Positions 51,052 to 59,718 of a stretch of 64,000 nt of DNA are shown here, one piece after another. Under the pieces are notes generated by a model. That model was not told the DNA's origin. It was given only the letters and a program-made list of their open reading frames with translations, and searched no databases. The position numbers and the translations under genes were made by a program. Source of the stretch: Streptomyces griseoluteus. GTDB taxonomy: Bacteria; Actinomycetota; Actinomycetes; Streptomycetales; Streptomycetaceae. How positions within the stretch are numbered: the first letter of the stretch is position 1; every line of letters begins with the position of its first letter. The stretch covers positions 1-64,000 of the forward strand of contig JOBE01000044.1 of the NCBI GenBank assembly GCA_000717735.1. Reading direction: 5' to 3'.

Positions 51052-52089
51052 ATGACCGGTACGGACGGAGATGACGAGCGGTCCGGTGGCGGAGAGCACA
51101 AGCGGACCGATGACGGCGAGTTCCGGCGCGACCGGAACTACCTCACCACCCGGATCACGGCCGACGGCCGGGACGGGTACCCCGTGGAGCCCGGGCGCTA
51201 CCGGCTGATCATCGCCCGGGCCTGTCCCTGGGCGAACCGGGCCGCGATCGTCCGGCGGCTGATGGGCCTCGAGGACGTGCTCCCGATGGGCATCGCCGGG
51301 CCCGTGCACGACGAGCGCAGCTGGTCCTTCCACCTGGACCCGGACGGCAGGGACCCGGTCCTCGGCATCGAGCGGCTGCAGGAGGCGTACTTCCGGCGCG
51401 AACCCGGATACCCGCGCGGCATCACCGTGCCCGCCGTCGTCGACGTCCCCACCGGCGAGGTGGTGACCAACGACTTCGCCCGGATCACCCTCGACCTGGG
51501 CAGCCAGTGGTCCGCGCACCAGCGGGACGGTGCACCGGACCTGTACCCGGAGCGGTGGCGGGACGAGATCGACGAGGTGGCCGAGGAGGTGTACCGGGAC
51601 GTCAACAACGGCGTCTACCAGTGCGGCTTCGCCGGCGGCCAGCGCGCCTACGACACGGCGTACCGGCGGCTCTGGGGACGTCTCGACCGGCTGGAGGAAC
51701 GGCTCGCAGGGCGGCGCTACCTGGTCGGCGACACCATCACCGAGGCCGATGTCCGCCTCTTCCCCACCCTCGTGCGCTTCGACGCCGTCTACCACGGCCA
51801 CTTCAAGTGCAACCGGCAGAAACTGACCGAACTCCCGGCCCTCTGGGCCTACGCGCGGGACCTGTTCCAGACGCCCGGCTTCGGCGACACGATCGACTTC
51901 GACCAGATCAAGGCGCACTACTACGTCGTCCACCGCGACATCAACCCGACCGGGATCGTCCCCCGGGGTCCTGACACCGGGAACTGGCTCTCGCCGCACG
52001 GCCGGGAAGCGCTCGGCGGGCGGCCCTTCGGCGACGGCACGCCGCCGGGACCGCCGCCCACGTCGGAGCGGGTGCCGTCGCCCCGCTGA
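51052..52089 (+). CDS. Xi-class glutathione-transferase-like reductase
   Basis: A protein of about 345 residues of the GST-xi/glutathionyl-hydroquinone-reductase family. The active-site motif ACPWANR lies near residue 58, where the cysteine forms a mixed disulfide. FDQIKAHYYVVHRDINPTGIVPRGP at the C-terminus is diagnostic. Actinobacteria use mycothiol instead of glutathione, so the natural thiol is probably mycothiol. It starts at ATG 51052 (CGGAGGAG is about 12 bases upstream). It sits alone between the terpene synthase and the convergent SpoIIE-type phosphatase. Confidence 0.9.
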   Translation: MTGTDGDDERSGGGEHKRTDDGEFRRDRNYLTTRITADGRDGYPVEPGRYRLIIARACPWANRAAIVRRLMGLEDVLPMGIAGPVHDERSWSFHLDPDGRDPVLGIERLQEAYFRREPGYPRGITVPAVVDVPTGEVVTNDFARITLDLGSQWSAHQRDGAPDLYPERWRDEIDEVAEEVYRDVNNGVYQCGFAGGQRAYDTAYRRLWGRLDRLEERLAGRRYLVGDTITEADVRLFPTLVRFDAVYHGHFKCNRQKLTELPALWAYARDLFQTPGFGDTIDFDQIKAHYYVVHRDINPTGIVPRGPDTGNWLSPHGREALGGRPFGDGTPPGPPPTSERVPSPR

Positions 52090-52133
52090 ACCCTTCCGGC
52101 GTCCGCCCGCCCGGACTGGCGTCGCGGCCGGTC

Positions 52134-53321
52134 CTAACCGCCCGCGACGCGACCGCTCGGATGCCACTCGGTGAGCAGGATCGTGGCATCGTCGCGCAGC
52201 TTGTGGTCCTGGTGCTGCCGCAGGCCCTGGATCAGGCGCCGGAGGGCCTCGGGCGCGGGGGCGCCCGCCGCGGTGGCGCGGATGACGGTGTCGGCGAGCC
52301 GCTCCTCGCCGTACAGGTCTCCCTCGGGCGAGCGGGCCTCGGTGACGCCGTCGCTGTAGAGGAGGATCCGGTCACCGGGCTGGAGCCGCTGGGTGTGTTC
52401 GGTGGGCGGTGACTCGGCGAGGAACCCCCAGCCGAGCGGCAGGTCGGGCTCCCTGGCGAGCACCTGGGGAAGGACCCTTCCCTGGCGGATCAGGAGGGGC
52501 GGCGGGTGCCCGCAGTTGATCCAGGTCAGCCGTCCGTCGGCGGTGTCCAGGTGAGCGACGACGGCGGTCATCAGCCGGTCGGTGAACCACTCGTCGAGGA
52601 TCCGGTCGATCGAGGTGACGATGTCGGAGAGCGACCCGCCGGAGCGGCGGGTCGCGCGGCAGGCGGCGAGCCCGGCGGCACTGGCTCCGCCCGAGGCGAG
52701 GTCGTGGCCCATGGAGTCGAGGACGGTCAGGTGCAGGCCGCTGTCGTCCAGGGTGTGGTCGAAGGTGTCCCCGCCGATGTCGTACGCGGGTTCGAGCACC
52801 GCCGAGGAGGTCACGTCCGCCGTGCCGATGGTCCGTGGCGGAAGGAACGCCCACAGCAGTTCGGCCTGGACCGTCATCGGCCGTGCGCGCTCCAGCTCGA
52901 CCAGCAGGTCGCTGTGGGACGACTTCGAGACGACGAGCAGCGCGGCCACCGCGGCGAGCGCCTCGCCGCGCCCGAGCCGGGCGTCGTCCAGTGCGGGCGC
53001 GGTCACCATGAGGACGCCGAGGCGCTCGACTCCGTCGATCATCGGCAGCCAGGCGGTGTGGCCGTCCCTGGACCGCTGCACCTGCTGCGTACGGTAGGCC
53101 AGGCCCGCGAGCGAGGTGTCGACGTCGAGGGTCCGCCGGTCCGCGGCACCGTGCTGGGGCAGGGCGACCAGACGGATCTGCTGGAGGTCCGCCACGTACG
53201 TCGCCGTCCCGGTGAACCCCATGCGCAGGCCCGTTTCCTGGATCAGCCCCGCGAGCTCCCGCCCCGACGGCAGGTGGGAGCGGGCCAGCAGTTCGGCCAG
53301 AACATTCTCGTACGTCGACAC
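52134..53321 (-). CDS. GAF-SpoIIE PP2C serine phosphatase
   Basis: A protein of about 395 residues with an N-terminal GAF-like sensor (about 20-155, GRELAGLIQETGLRMGF, WLPMIDGVERLGVLMVT) and a C-terminal PP2C/SpoIIE phosphatase. Metal-binding motifs are intact: AYDIGGDTFD, LDSMGHDLASGG, LLYSDGVTEARS and RDDATILL. Known relatives dephosphorylate anti-anti-sigma factors. It starts at GTG 53321 with GGAGG five bases upstream. It contrasts with the dead phosphatase at 42399-44447. There is no partner kinase gene next to it. Confidence 0.92.
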   Translation of the reverse strand: MSTYENVLAELLARSHLPSGRELAGLIQETGLRMGFTGTATYVADLQQIRLVALPQHGAADRRTLDVDTSLAGLAYRTQQVQRSRDGHTAWLPMIDGVERLGVLMVTAPALDDARLGRGEALAAVAALLVVSKSSHSDLLVELERARPMTVQAELLWAFLPPRTIGTADVTSSAVLEPAYDIGGDTFDHTLDDSGLHLTVLDSMGHDLASGGASAAGLAACRATRRSGGSLSDIVTSIDRILDEWFTDRLMTAVVAHLDTADGRLTWINCGHPPPLLIRQGRVLPQVLAREPDLPLGWGFLAESPPTEHTQRLQPGDRILLYSDGVTEARSPEGDLYGEERLADTVIRATAAGAPAPEALRRLIQGLRQHQDHKLRDDATILLTEWHPSGRVAGG

Positions 53322-53409
53322 ACGGCCTCCGCGGCTCTCCTCAAGGCGTCTTTCGGGGCGGTGGCGTGGAGCGCGGTCCGTACTCCCTCGAGGGCCGGCT
53401 CTCACGCTA

Positions 53410-53440
53410 CGCAGACTCTCCGTTGATCGCAGACTCTCCG
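53410..53440. repeat. Two 13-bp direct repeats in the phosphatase upstream region
   Basis: CGCAGACTCTCCG occurs at 53410-53422 and again at 53428-53440, an 18-base period, about 90 bases upstream of the GAF-SpoIIE start. The spacing near two helical turns could suit a regulator. The surrounding 53322-53586 stretch contains no gene I can support. Confidence 0.5.
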
Positions 53441-53586
53441 GTCGTCGCCCCCGCACTCCCCGCACGCACGGGGCCCGGCGGGGCGGATAATGGCACCCCC
53501 AGGGGTGCGTCGCACGTGCGTGCGGCCGCGGACCCGCCAATCGGCCGATCGACCGGCCGACAGGCCTACCCGGAGACGAAGGATCG

Positions 53587-53979
53587 ATGACGCTGAAAGA
53601 AGGCCGGCGGGTGAAGCTGGTGACGGACCTGAGGCTGGCCGGGGAGGTCGAACCGGCCGGCGCGCCCTCGGCGGAGACGGGTCCCGGGGCCGCGTACCTG
53701 GCCCTGGCCGCGGGCCTCGAGGGCACGGTCGAGCGGATGAACGAGCACCGGCACCAGAGCCAGGAGGTCCGCGAGTACGAACGGCTGAAGTCCCTCCTCG
53801 ACGACTTCGGCCCGCAGATGCCCCCGGGCAGCAGGAAGCAGCTCGAGGAGCGGGTCGGCTCCCTGGAACCCGCGTGGATCGCGTACCAGGAGCAGCAGCT
53901 CCGCGTGACGGTCCGTGTCCGGTTCGACAACGGCTTCGTCCTCGCCGACGCACCCGGGGACCTCTTCACCCCCGCCTGA
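53587..53979 (+). CDS. Hypothetical protein, 130 residues
   Basis: A soluble protein I do not recognise. It is rich in Glu, Arg and Gln with a likely helical middle (VERMNEHRHQSQEVREYERLKSLLDDF) and two beta-like ends (VKLVTDLRLAGEVE, LRVTVRVRFDNGFVLAD). It may be a small beta-barrel with an inserted coiled coil. It starts at ATG 53587 with GGAGACGAAGG upstream. It is followed 73 bases later by the AlkD gene on the same strand and may share its transcript. Codon use is like that of its neighbours. Confidence 0.7.
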   Translation: MTLKEGRRVKLVTDLRLAGEVEPAGAPSAETGPGAAYLALAAGLEGTVERMNEHRHQSQEVREYERLKSLLDDFGPQMPPGSRKQLEERVGSLEPAWIAYQEQQLRVTVRVRFDNGFVLADAPGDLFTPA

Positions 53980-54052
53980 CGCCGCCGGCTCGGGTGAGCC
54001 CGCCCGCTCCGGCGGGAGTGTCCGACGTCCGTCGTAGGCTGAATCCCGACGT

Positions 54053-54760
54053 ATGAAGGATCAGGAGGCCGAGGTGGCCGGGACGATGCCGGCCGAGACG
54101 GTGCTGGGCGAGGTGATGGCCGAGCTGGCCGCGCTGGAGGACCCGAAGGCGCGCGCGGTGAACGAGCGGCACGGCGACGACCACGGGGTGAACCTCGGCA
54201 GTCTGCGCGCGCTCGCGAAGCGGCTGAAGACGCAGCAGGAGCTCGCCTGCCGGCTCTGGGAGACGGACGACACGGCGGCGAGGCTCCTTGCGCTCCTGAT
54301 CTGCCGCCCGAAGGCGTTCGGACGTGACGAGCTGGACGCCATGGTGCGCGAGGCGCGCGCACCCAAGGTGAACGACTGGCTCGTGAACTACGTGGTGAAG
54401 AAGAGCCCGCACGCCGAGGAGCTGCGGTCGGCCTGGTCGGCCGATCCGGATCCCGAGGTCGCGAGTGCCGGCTGGGCGCTGACCACCGAACGCGTGGCGA
54501 AGAAGCCCGAGGGCCTCGACCTCGCGGCGCTCCTCGACGTCATCGAGGCGGAGATGAAGGACGCCCCGGACCGCCTGCAGTGGGCGATGAACCACTGCCT
54601 GGCGCAGATCGGGATCGAGCACCCCGAGCACCGCGGCCGTGCCCTCGGCATCGGCGAGCGCCTTGAGGTGCTGAAGGACTACCCGACGCCCCGGGGCTGC
54701 ACCTCCCCGTTCGCACCGGTCTGGATCACCGAGATGGTGCGGCGGAAGACGGACGGGTAG
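54053..54760 (+). CDS. DNA alkylation repair protein (AlkD-like)
   Basis: A protein of 235 residues built from HEAT-like helical repeats (SLRALAKRLKTQQELACRLWETDDTAARLLALLI, VNDWLVNYVVKKSP, ASAGWALTTERVAKKPEG). This pattern is that of the AlkC/AlkD DNA glycosylases that excise alkylated bases without base flipping. It starts at ATG 54053. Together with the UDG-like gene at 47640 it is one of two DNA-glycosylase-related genes within 7 kb, but they are not in one operon. Confidence 0.82.
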   Translation: MKDQEAEVAGTMPAETVLGEVMAELAALEDPKARAVNERHGDDHGVNLGSLRALAKRLKTQQELACRLWETDDTAARLLALLICRPKAFGRDELDAMVREARAPKVNDWLVNYVVKKSPHAEELRSAWSADPDPEVASAGWALTTERVAKKPEGLDLAALLDVIEAEMKDAPDRLQWAMNHCLAQIGIEHPEHRGRALGIGERLEVLKDYPTPRGCTSPFAPVWITEMVRRKTDG

Positions 54761-54796
54761 GGGCCCCGGCGCTACGGCGGGGATGCACCGCCGGTG

Positions 54797-55693
54797 CTAC
54801 GGCAAGGGGGTGCCGCCGGTCGCGTTGACGATCTCTCCGGTGATGTAACCGGCCTGCGGCGACGCCAGGAAGACGTACGCGGGAGCCATCTCCGCCGGCT
54901 GGGCGGGCCGCCCCAGGGGCGACTGGCCGCCGAAGTCCTTCGCGACGGGCATCGTCGCGGGGATCAGCGGTGTCCACACCGGACCGGGCGCGACCGCGTT
55001 GACGCGGATTCCGCGCTCGGCCAGCGCCTGGGCCAGGTTGTGGGTGAAGGAGATGATCGCCGCCTTCGTCATCGCGTAGTCGAGCAGGTGGGGGCTCGGC
55101 TGGTAGCCCTGGACGGACGTGGTGTTGATGACGGAACCGCCGCGCGGGATGTGGGGCAGCGCCGCGCGCGAGAGCCAGAACATCCCGTAGAGGTTGGTCT
55201 TCATCACCCGGTCGAACTGCTCCGTGCTGATGGCCTCGATCCCGTCCGGCTGAGCCATCTGGAAGGCCGCGTTGTTGACGAGGATGTCGATGCGGCCGTG
55301 TTCGCTGACCGTACGCTCGATCAGGGCCGCGCACCGGCTCTCGTCGCGGATGTCGCACTCGACGGCCAGCGCCTCGCGTCCTGCCTCACGGACGAGCCGC
55401 GACGTCTCCGCGGCCTCGTCCACCTCCTCGGGCAGGTGCGTGAGGACGATGTCCGCCCCTTCCCGCGCGAAGGCCAGGCAGACGGCCCTGCCGATCCCGG
55501 AGTCCCCGCCGGTGACCACGGCCACCCGGTCGAGGAGCACGTCATGACCGCGGTACGAGTCCTCGCCGTGGTCCGGTCGTGGACTCATCGCCTCGGTCGA
55601 GCCGGGAGGGTCCTGGTGCTGTTCGGGGAACGGGGGGCGGGGGTGGCCCGTCACCGGGTCGGGGGCGGGGGGTGCGGGTTCCTGAGGGGACAT
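54797..55693 (-). CDS. Short-chain dehydrogenase/reductase
   Basis: An NAD(P)-dependent oxidoreductase of about 298 residues. The Rossmann motif VTGGDSGIGRAV, NNAAFQ, the catalytic YAMTK (YxxxK) and the serine-bearing TTSVQGY are intact. It has about 50 extra residues at the N-terminus (PAPPAPDPVTGHPRPPFPEQ), rich in Pro, as in the YhdF/YghA SDR group often linked to general stress. It starts at ATG 55693 with GGAGA upstream. GTG 55705 is an alternative. It is followed by the hemerythrin-type gene on the same strand, consistent with a stress island. Confidence 0.92.
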   Translation of the reverse strand: MSPQEPAPPAPDPVTGHPRPPFPEQHQDPPGSTEAMSPRPDHGEDSYRGHDVLLDRVAVVTGGDSGIGRAVCLAFAREGADIVLTHLPEEVDEAAETSRLVREAGREALAVECDIRDESRCAALIERTVSEHGRIDILVNNAAFQMAQPDGIEAISTEQFDRVMKTNLYGMFWLSRAALPHIPRGGSVINTTSVQGYQPSPHLLDYAMTKAAIISFTHNLAQALAERGIRVNAVAPGPVWTPLIPATMPVAKDFGGQSPLGRPAQPAEMAPAYVFLASPQAGYITGEIVNATGGTPLP

Positions 55694-55745
55694 CGCGGTC
55701 TCCACGGTGCTCGGTCGTCGGGCGACGGTCGGGGGCGGACGACAT

Positions 55746-56219
55746 CTACTCGTCCGCGCTGGGGACGGCGAGAGGATCCTCCGGGGCGTCCTTCTTCGCG
55801 GCTTCCATGCGTTCGCCGAGTTCGGTGAGGCGCTTGCGGCCCATGGCCTTGCGGACGGTGGGGAACCAGTCCTGTTCCTCTTCCTCGACGTGATGGCGCA
55901 CGTTCTCCATCAGCACCGTCATCTTGGCGTCGAACCGCTCGTCGGCCGCGTCGAGTCCCTTGAGCTCCGACAGCATCCACAGCACGACGTGGTGCTCCTC
56001 GACGCTCTCCAGGACATGGTCCTGCGTTTCCGGGACCGCCTCCCGCGCGGCGGGGTAGAAGACCTTCTCCTCGATCCAGGTATGGGTGGTGAGCTCCTCG
56101 ATCACCTGGTCGGCGATCTTCCGCTTCTCGGCGTGGGCGTCGTCCCCGGCCTTCTCGAACTTCTTGAACAGCTTCTCCACGGTCTTGTGGTCGTCCTTGA
56201 GCAGCACGATCCCGTCCAC
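55746..56219 (-). CDS. Hemerythrin HHE domain protein
   Basis: A four-helix protein of 157 residues. Conserved ligands are seen in DDHKTVEKLF, HTWIEEKVFYP, EEHHVVLWML and HHVEEEEQDWFP, giving the five His and two carboxylates of a di-iron centre. Members bind O2 or NO or act as iron stores. It starts at GTG 56219. It is upstream of the SDR gene with 52 bases between, in the same direction. The C-terminal 25 residues are charged and disordered. Confidence 0.93.
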   Translation of the reverse strand: MDGIVLLKDDHKTVEKLFKKFEKAGDDAHAEKRKIADQVIEELTTHTWIEEKVFYPAAREAVPETQDHVLESVEEHHVVLWMLSELKGLDAADERFDAKMTVLMENVRHHVEEEEQDWFPTVRKAMGRKRLTELGERMEAAKKDAPEDPLAVPSADE

Positions 56220-56472
56220 GGGACTTCTCCTCTCCCAGCGCCTTCGCGGGGCCGCGGGCCGCGGCCCCGCGAGGCGTGTACCCAGTCATGCTCGGTCCAC
56301 TACGGCCGGTGCGCGAGCCGGGCGCAGGGAAGGTCGTCGCATGGCGGGGCCCATGCCGGGTAGCCGGATTCTGCTCGCCTGTGTACGACGAGGAGCCGCG
56401 CCCAGCGGCGCCCGGCCGAGGACGGGAGCCTTTGATGACCCCGCTCAGCACGACCGTCGCGGAAGTCCGGCC

Positions 56473-56958
56473 GTGACCGGCCTCGACGGCTTCACCGACG
56501 TGCTCGACTACCCGGTGTACGTCGTGACGACGGCGGCCGACCGCCGGCGGGCCGGCTGTCTGGTGGGCTTCGCCTCGCAGTGCTCGATCGACCCGCCCCG
56601 CTTCATGGTGTGGCTCTCCACCGCGAACCGCACCTGCCGCGTCGCGCGCGGCGCCTCCCACCTCGCGGTCCACACCCTGCGGCGCGACCAGAGGGGGACG
56701 GCCGAGCTGTTCGGCGGACGGACCGGCGACGACATCGACAAGTTCGGCCGGGTGGACTGGTGGCAGGGCCCGGCAGGGGTGCCCGTCCTCGCCGACTGCG
56801 GCGCCTGGTTCGTGGGCCGGGTGCAGGAACTCGTCGAAGGCGGCGACCACGTCGGCTTCCTGCTCGCCCCCGTCGCGACGAGCGGCCCCGGCCCCGTACG
56901 ACCGCCGCTCCTCCGCCTCAGCGACGTCGTGGACGTCACCGCCGGACACCCGGCCTGA
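56473..56958 (+). CDS. Flavin reductase-like protein (split barrel)
   Basis: A protein of about 161 residues of the FMN-binding flavin reductase family. YPVYVVTTAADRRRAGCLVGFASQCSIDPPRFMVWLST at the N-terminus is diagnostic, followed by FGGRTGDDIDKF and the VGFLLAPVA strand near the end. Relatives supply reduced flavin to monooxygenases or act in redox defence. It starts at GTG 56473 with GGAAG upstream. Between it and the divergent hemerythrin gene there are about 250 bases with no gene. An unconvincing frame from 56276 is ignored. Confidence 0.85.
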   Translation: MTGLDGFTDVLDYPVYVVTTAADRRRAGCLVGFASQCSIDPPRFMVWLSTANRTCRVARGASHLAVHTLRRDQRGTAELFGGRTGDDIDKFGRVDWWQGPAGVPVLADCGAWFVGRVQELVEGGDHVGFLLAPVATSGPGPVRPPLLRLSDVVDVTAGHPA

Positions 56959-57059
56959 GCCCCGCGGGAAAACTCCTTCCGGAATCCGGTCACACTCGCG
57001 TGCGCCCGTCCGTCAGTGCTGTGAAGACGCCGACCAGGCCGCTACGAAGGAGAACAGTC

Positions 57060-57548
57060 ATGACGAAGCCCTCGATCTCCCGGATGCCCAACCCGGGCGA
57101 GTTCGTGCCCGAGATGAACGACATCAGCGCCGCCCTCTTCCGGGCCACGGGCAACCAGTCGGTGCCGCGCACCACCGTCAACCTGGTGCACCTGCGGGCC
57201 GGGCAGATCGTGCACAACACCTATCTGACCATCCTGAACACCTCCTTCCTGCGCAAGGCCGGGGAGTCCGAGGAGCGCATCACCGCCGTCTCCTCCTGGC
57301 AGGACGCCCCGTACTTCACCGACGCCGAGCGCGCCGCCCTCGCCTTGGTGGAGGCCACCCTCCAGCCCGCCCCGCACGGCCGGGAGCGCGTCTCCGACGA
57401 GCTGTACGCCGAGGTGGCGAAGCATTACGACGACAAGGCGCTGGCCACCCTCACCATCGCGATCGGCCAGATCAACTTCTTCATCGCGGTGGCCGTCATC
57501 GGCAAGCCGCAGCCGGTCACCTCGCTCGCGGACGAGCAGTGGGACTGA
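57060..57548 (+). CDS. Carboxymuconolactone-decarboxylase-like protein lacking its cysteines
   Basis: A protein of 162 residues of the AhpD/CMD family by overall pattern (LVHLRAGQIV, SEERITAVSSWQDAPYFTDAERAALALVEAT). In active members the helix carries C-x2-C and a histidine (as in NGCAYCxDMH). Here the same stretch reads VHNTYLTILN, without either cysteine or the His. The peroxidase/decarboxylase chemistry is therefore probably absent. A GAAGGAG site precedes ATG 57060. Unlike many CMD genes there is no ECF sigma gene next to it. Confidence 0.82.
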   Translation: MTKPSISRMPNPGEFVPEMNDISAALFRATGNQSVPRTTVNLVHLRAGQIVHNTYLTILNTSFLRKAGESEERITAVSSWQDAPYFTDAERAALALVEATLQPAPHGRERVSDELYAEVAKHYDDKALATLTIAIGQINFFIAVAVIGKPQPVTSLADEQWD

Positions 57549-57614
57549 CCTGACGTTCCGGACCGTCCGCGCGCGTCCCCGCCCACCGGTGTCTCAGCCG
57601 GTGGGCGCTCGCGT

Positions 57615-58841
57615 TCAGGCCTCCGTACGGGCGCGCCCGTTCCGGGACTTCAGCAGGCGCCGCCGTTCGCGGGTGTGGCGGTCCAGCTCCTCCATGAGGC
57701 GTCGGCCCCGGTGTTCGGGGTCGAGTTCGTCGAGGATGCGGTCGATCTCGGCGAGCAGGGCTCCGTAGAGCTGCCAGCGTTCGGGCTCCCGCAGGGCGAG
57801 GGCGAGCAGCAGGTCGGCGGTGCCGTCGCGGCGGGCGCGGGCCGCCCGCAGTTCGCCCGCGAGCCGGGTCTCGGCGGCCTCGGCCGCCTCGCTGCCGGGT
57901 GCCGTGACGAGCACGGCGAAGCTGACGAAGGCGTCGGCGGTGTGCTGTGCCGTCTCCTGCAGGGCGAGGGCGGTCGGGCGGGGCAGCAGCTCCTCGCCGG
58001 CCCGCGCCTTGGCCAGGTCGGTGAGGGTGCGGGTGAGGACCCGCAGCACGACGGCGCAGATCTCCAGGGTGTCGAGTCCCGTACGCAGCACGATGCGGTG
58101 CAGCAGGCCTTCCTTGACGCGCGGATTGAACCGCAGGCTGTCCTCCGCGGTGCGCAGCGCGCCGTCCACGTCCGCCACGTCGTTGTCGAGCCGTCGGGCC
58201 TCGTGCAGCCGTGCGGCCGCCCGTTCGACGGGCGGCGCCCCGGCGAACTCCTCCGCCACGTCGAGGAGGAGTCTGCGCATCCGCCGGGCGAGGTCCTCGA
58301 TGGACTGCCCCGCAGTGTCGACCCAGACGGGCGCGGCGAGCAGCAGGTTGAAGAGGAGCCCGACGGCGGCACCGATCAGGGTCTCCAGGACCCGGGCCCA
58401 CGCGGTGTAGCCGACCTGGGTGACGCCGAGCACCAGCATGGCGCTGATGGCGACCTCCGGGATGAACTCCTCGACCTTCACGAGCCGTCCCACGAGCAGG
58501 GACGCCAGGATGATCAGGGCGAGGCTCCACCAGGAGAGTCCGACGAGGACGCTGAACGCGATGGCGATGAGCACGCCGACGACGACCGAGTTGACCCGGC
58601 GCAGACTCGTGGTGAGGGTCGAGTAGAGGGTGACCTGGACGACGAGGAGGGCGGTGAGCGGCGCGGTCAGCGGCGCCGCTTCGGGGCTGAGCCAGAGGGC
58701 GACGACGAACGAGAGGGTCGCCGCCGCGGTGGACCGTACCGTCTGTACGACGAACGGATCGCGCCGCAGTCGCGTCATGAGTTCGGCGTACCGGCCGTTC
58801 CGCCTGCTGCGCTGCGTCACCTGCCTCCTCGTTTCGTTCAC
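57615..58841 (-). CDS. FUSC/aromatic-acid-exporter family membrane protein
   Basis: A protein of 408 residues with six membrane segments at about 33-175 (PLTAPLTALLVVQVTLYSTL, VNSVVVGVLIAIAFSVLVG, LIGAAVGLLFNLLLAAPVWVD) and a long helical cytoplasmic C-terminal half rich in Arg and Glu. This is the ArAE/FUSC layout thought to export aromatic acids. It starts at GTG 58841. It is divergent from the 59082 gene. Function in the host is unproven. Confidence 0.85.
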   Translation of the reverse strand: MNETRRQVTQRSRRNGRYAELMTRLRRDPFVVQTVRSTAAATLSFVVALWLSPEAAPLTAPLTALLVVQVTLYSTLTTSLRRVNSVVVGVLIAIAFSVLVGLSWWSLALIILASLLVGRLVKVEEFIPEVAISAMLVLGVTQVGYTAWARVLETLIGAAVGLLFNLLLAAPVWVDTAGQSIEDLARRMRRLLLDVAEEFAGAPPVERAAARLHEARRLDNDVADVDGALRTAEDSLRFNPRVKEGLLHRIVLRTGLDTLEICAVVLRVLTRTLTDLAKARAGEELLPRPTALALQETAQHTADAFVSFAVLVTAPGSEAAEAAETRLAGELRAARARRDGTADLLLALALREPERWQLYGALLAEIDRILDELDPEHRGRRLMEELDRHTRERRRLLKSRNGRARTEA

Positions 58842-59081
58842 GGTGTCCCGCTCGGACCGAGCGTGTCACCCCGTCCCCCGCCACCGGGTCCCGGCACACC
58901 GTGCTCCGCCGACTGACCTCCGTACGGGCTTGCCCGGGTACGCCTGCCCAGGTGTACGGGTCCCACGCCCGGCTGCTGTCAGGCGCGGCCGGGCCCGTCC
59001 GGTTCCGCGGGTGGGTGGCGTCGAGTATGTTCGGTCCGTTCGGCCCGGCCGGCGGGCCCGTCGCACCGGGGGCTCACAGAG

Positions 59082-59675
59082 GTGACCGATCCCGGTCCGC
59101 ACGCGCTGAGCGAGAACGCCGTCGCGCTCGGCGCCATACGCCTGGCCACGACGCGCGCCACCGACGGCCGTGGCCGCCCCCGGATCAGTCCGTGGGCCGT
59201 CGAGGAGTTCTGGGCCGAGACGCCTTTGCCGGCGCCCGCGACCGACCGCGAGCACGCGCTCGTGTACGCGGTGGTCTACCAGGTCCGCGACGATCATCAC
59301 CGCAACACGGCGGAGCCGGGCGAGATCTGCGACCTGGTCGCCTCCGGCCTGGCTCCCCTCGCGCGCCGGGCGGGCGTACCCCTGTCGCCCCTCGAAACGC
59401 TCACCGCGCGCTATGCCGTGGGCCCGGCCCGCCGGGCCTGGCACCACTCCCTGACTCCGTTGGACCCCCTGGACGCCTTCACCGCCGTGCGGGCCGACCT
59501 GAACGCCGAGCCCGAGTACGTCAGCGCGGCGCTCACCCTCGTACCCGAACTGCCCGAACCGTACGAACCGTACGAACTGCCCGGCGGACTCGACGTGGCC
59601 GTCATCGAACTCAGGGCCCGCCTCCGGGCACCGGCACGATGGCAGCCGCCACGGAGCAGGCGCGGGAGAGCCTGA
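59082..59675 (+). CDS. Hypothetical protein, 197 residues
   Basis: A soluble protein I do not recognise. It is mostly helical with ENAVALGAIRLATTRATD, ISPWAVEEFWAETPL, EHALVYAVVYQVRDDHHRNTAEPGE and a C-terminal PELPEPYEPYELPGG micro-repeat in which a nine-base unit (GAACCGTAC type) recurs. A basic tail closes it. The plus frame is preferred to the minus frame over the same bases because it has conserved-looking hydrophobic spacing and a start with weak AGAGG. No membrane segment is seen. Confidence 0.6.
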   Translation: MTDPGPHALSENAVALGAIRLATTRATDGRGRPRISPWAVEEFWAETPLPAPATDREHALVYAVVYQVRDDHHRNTAEPGEICDLVASGLAPLARRAGVPLSPLETLTARYAVGPARRAWHHSLTPLDPLDAFTAVRADLNAEPEYVSAALTLVPELPEPYEPYELPGGLDVAVIELRARLRAPARWQPPRSRRGRA

Positions 59676-59718
59676 CCGGTACGCCGGCCTCTCCCCCGGG
59701 CGCGGTCGGCGCGGCCGG

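Noticed and set aside
58866..59447. Minus-strand open frame of 193 residues
   Set aside because: It overlaps the 59082 gene, has Arg/Gly-rich random composition and no start site. The plus frame is more protein-like.
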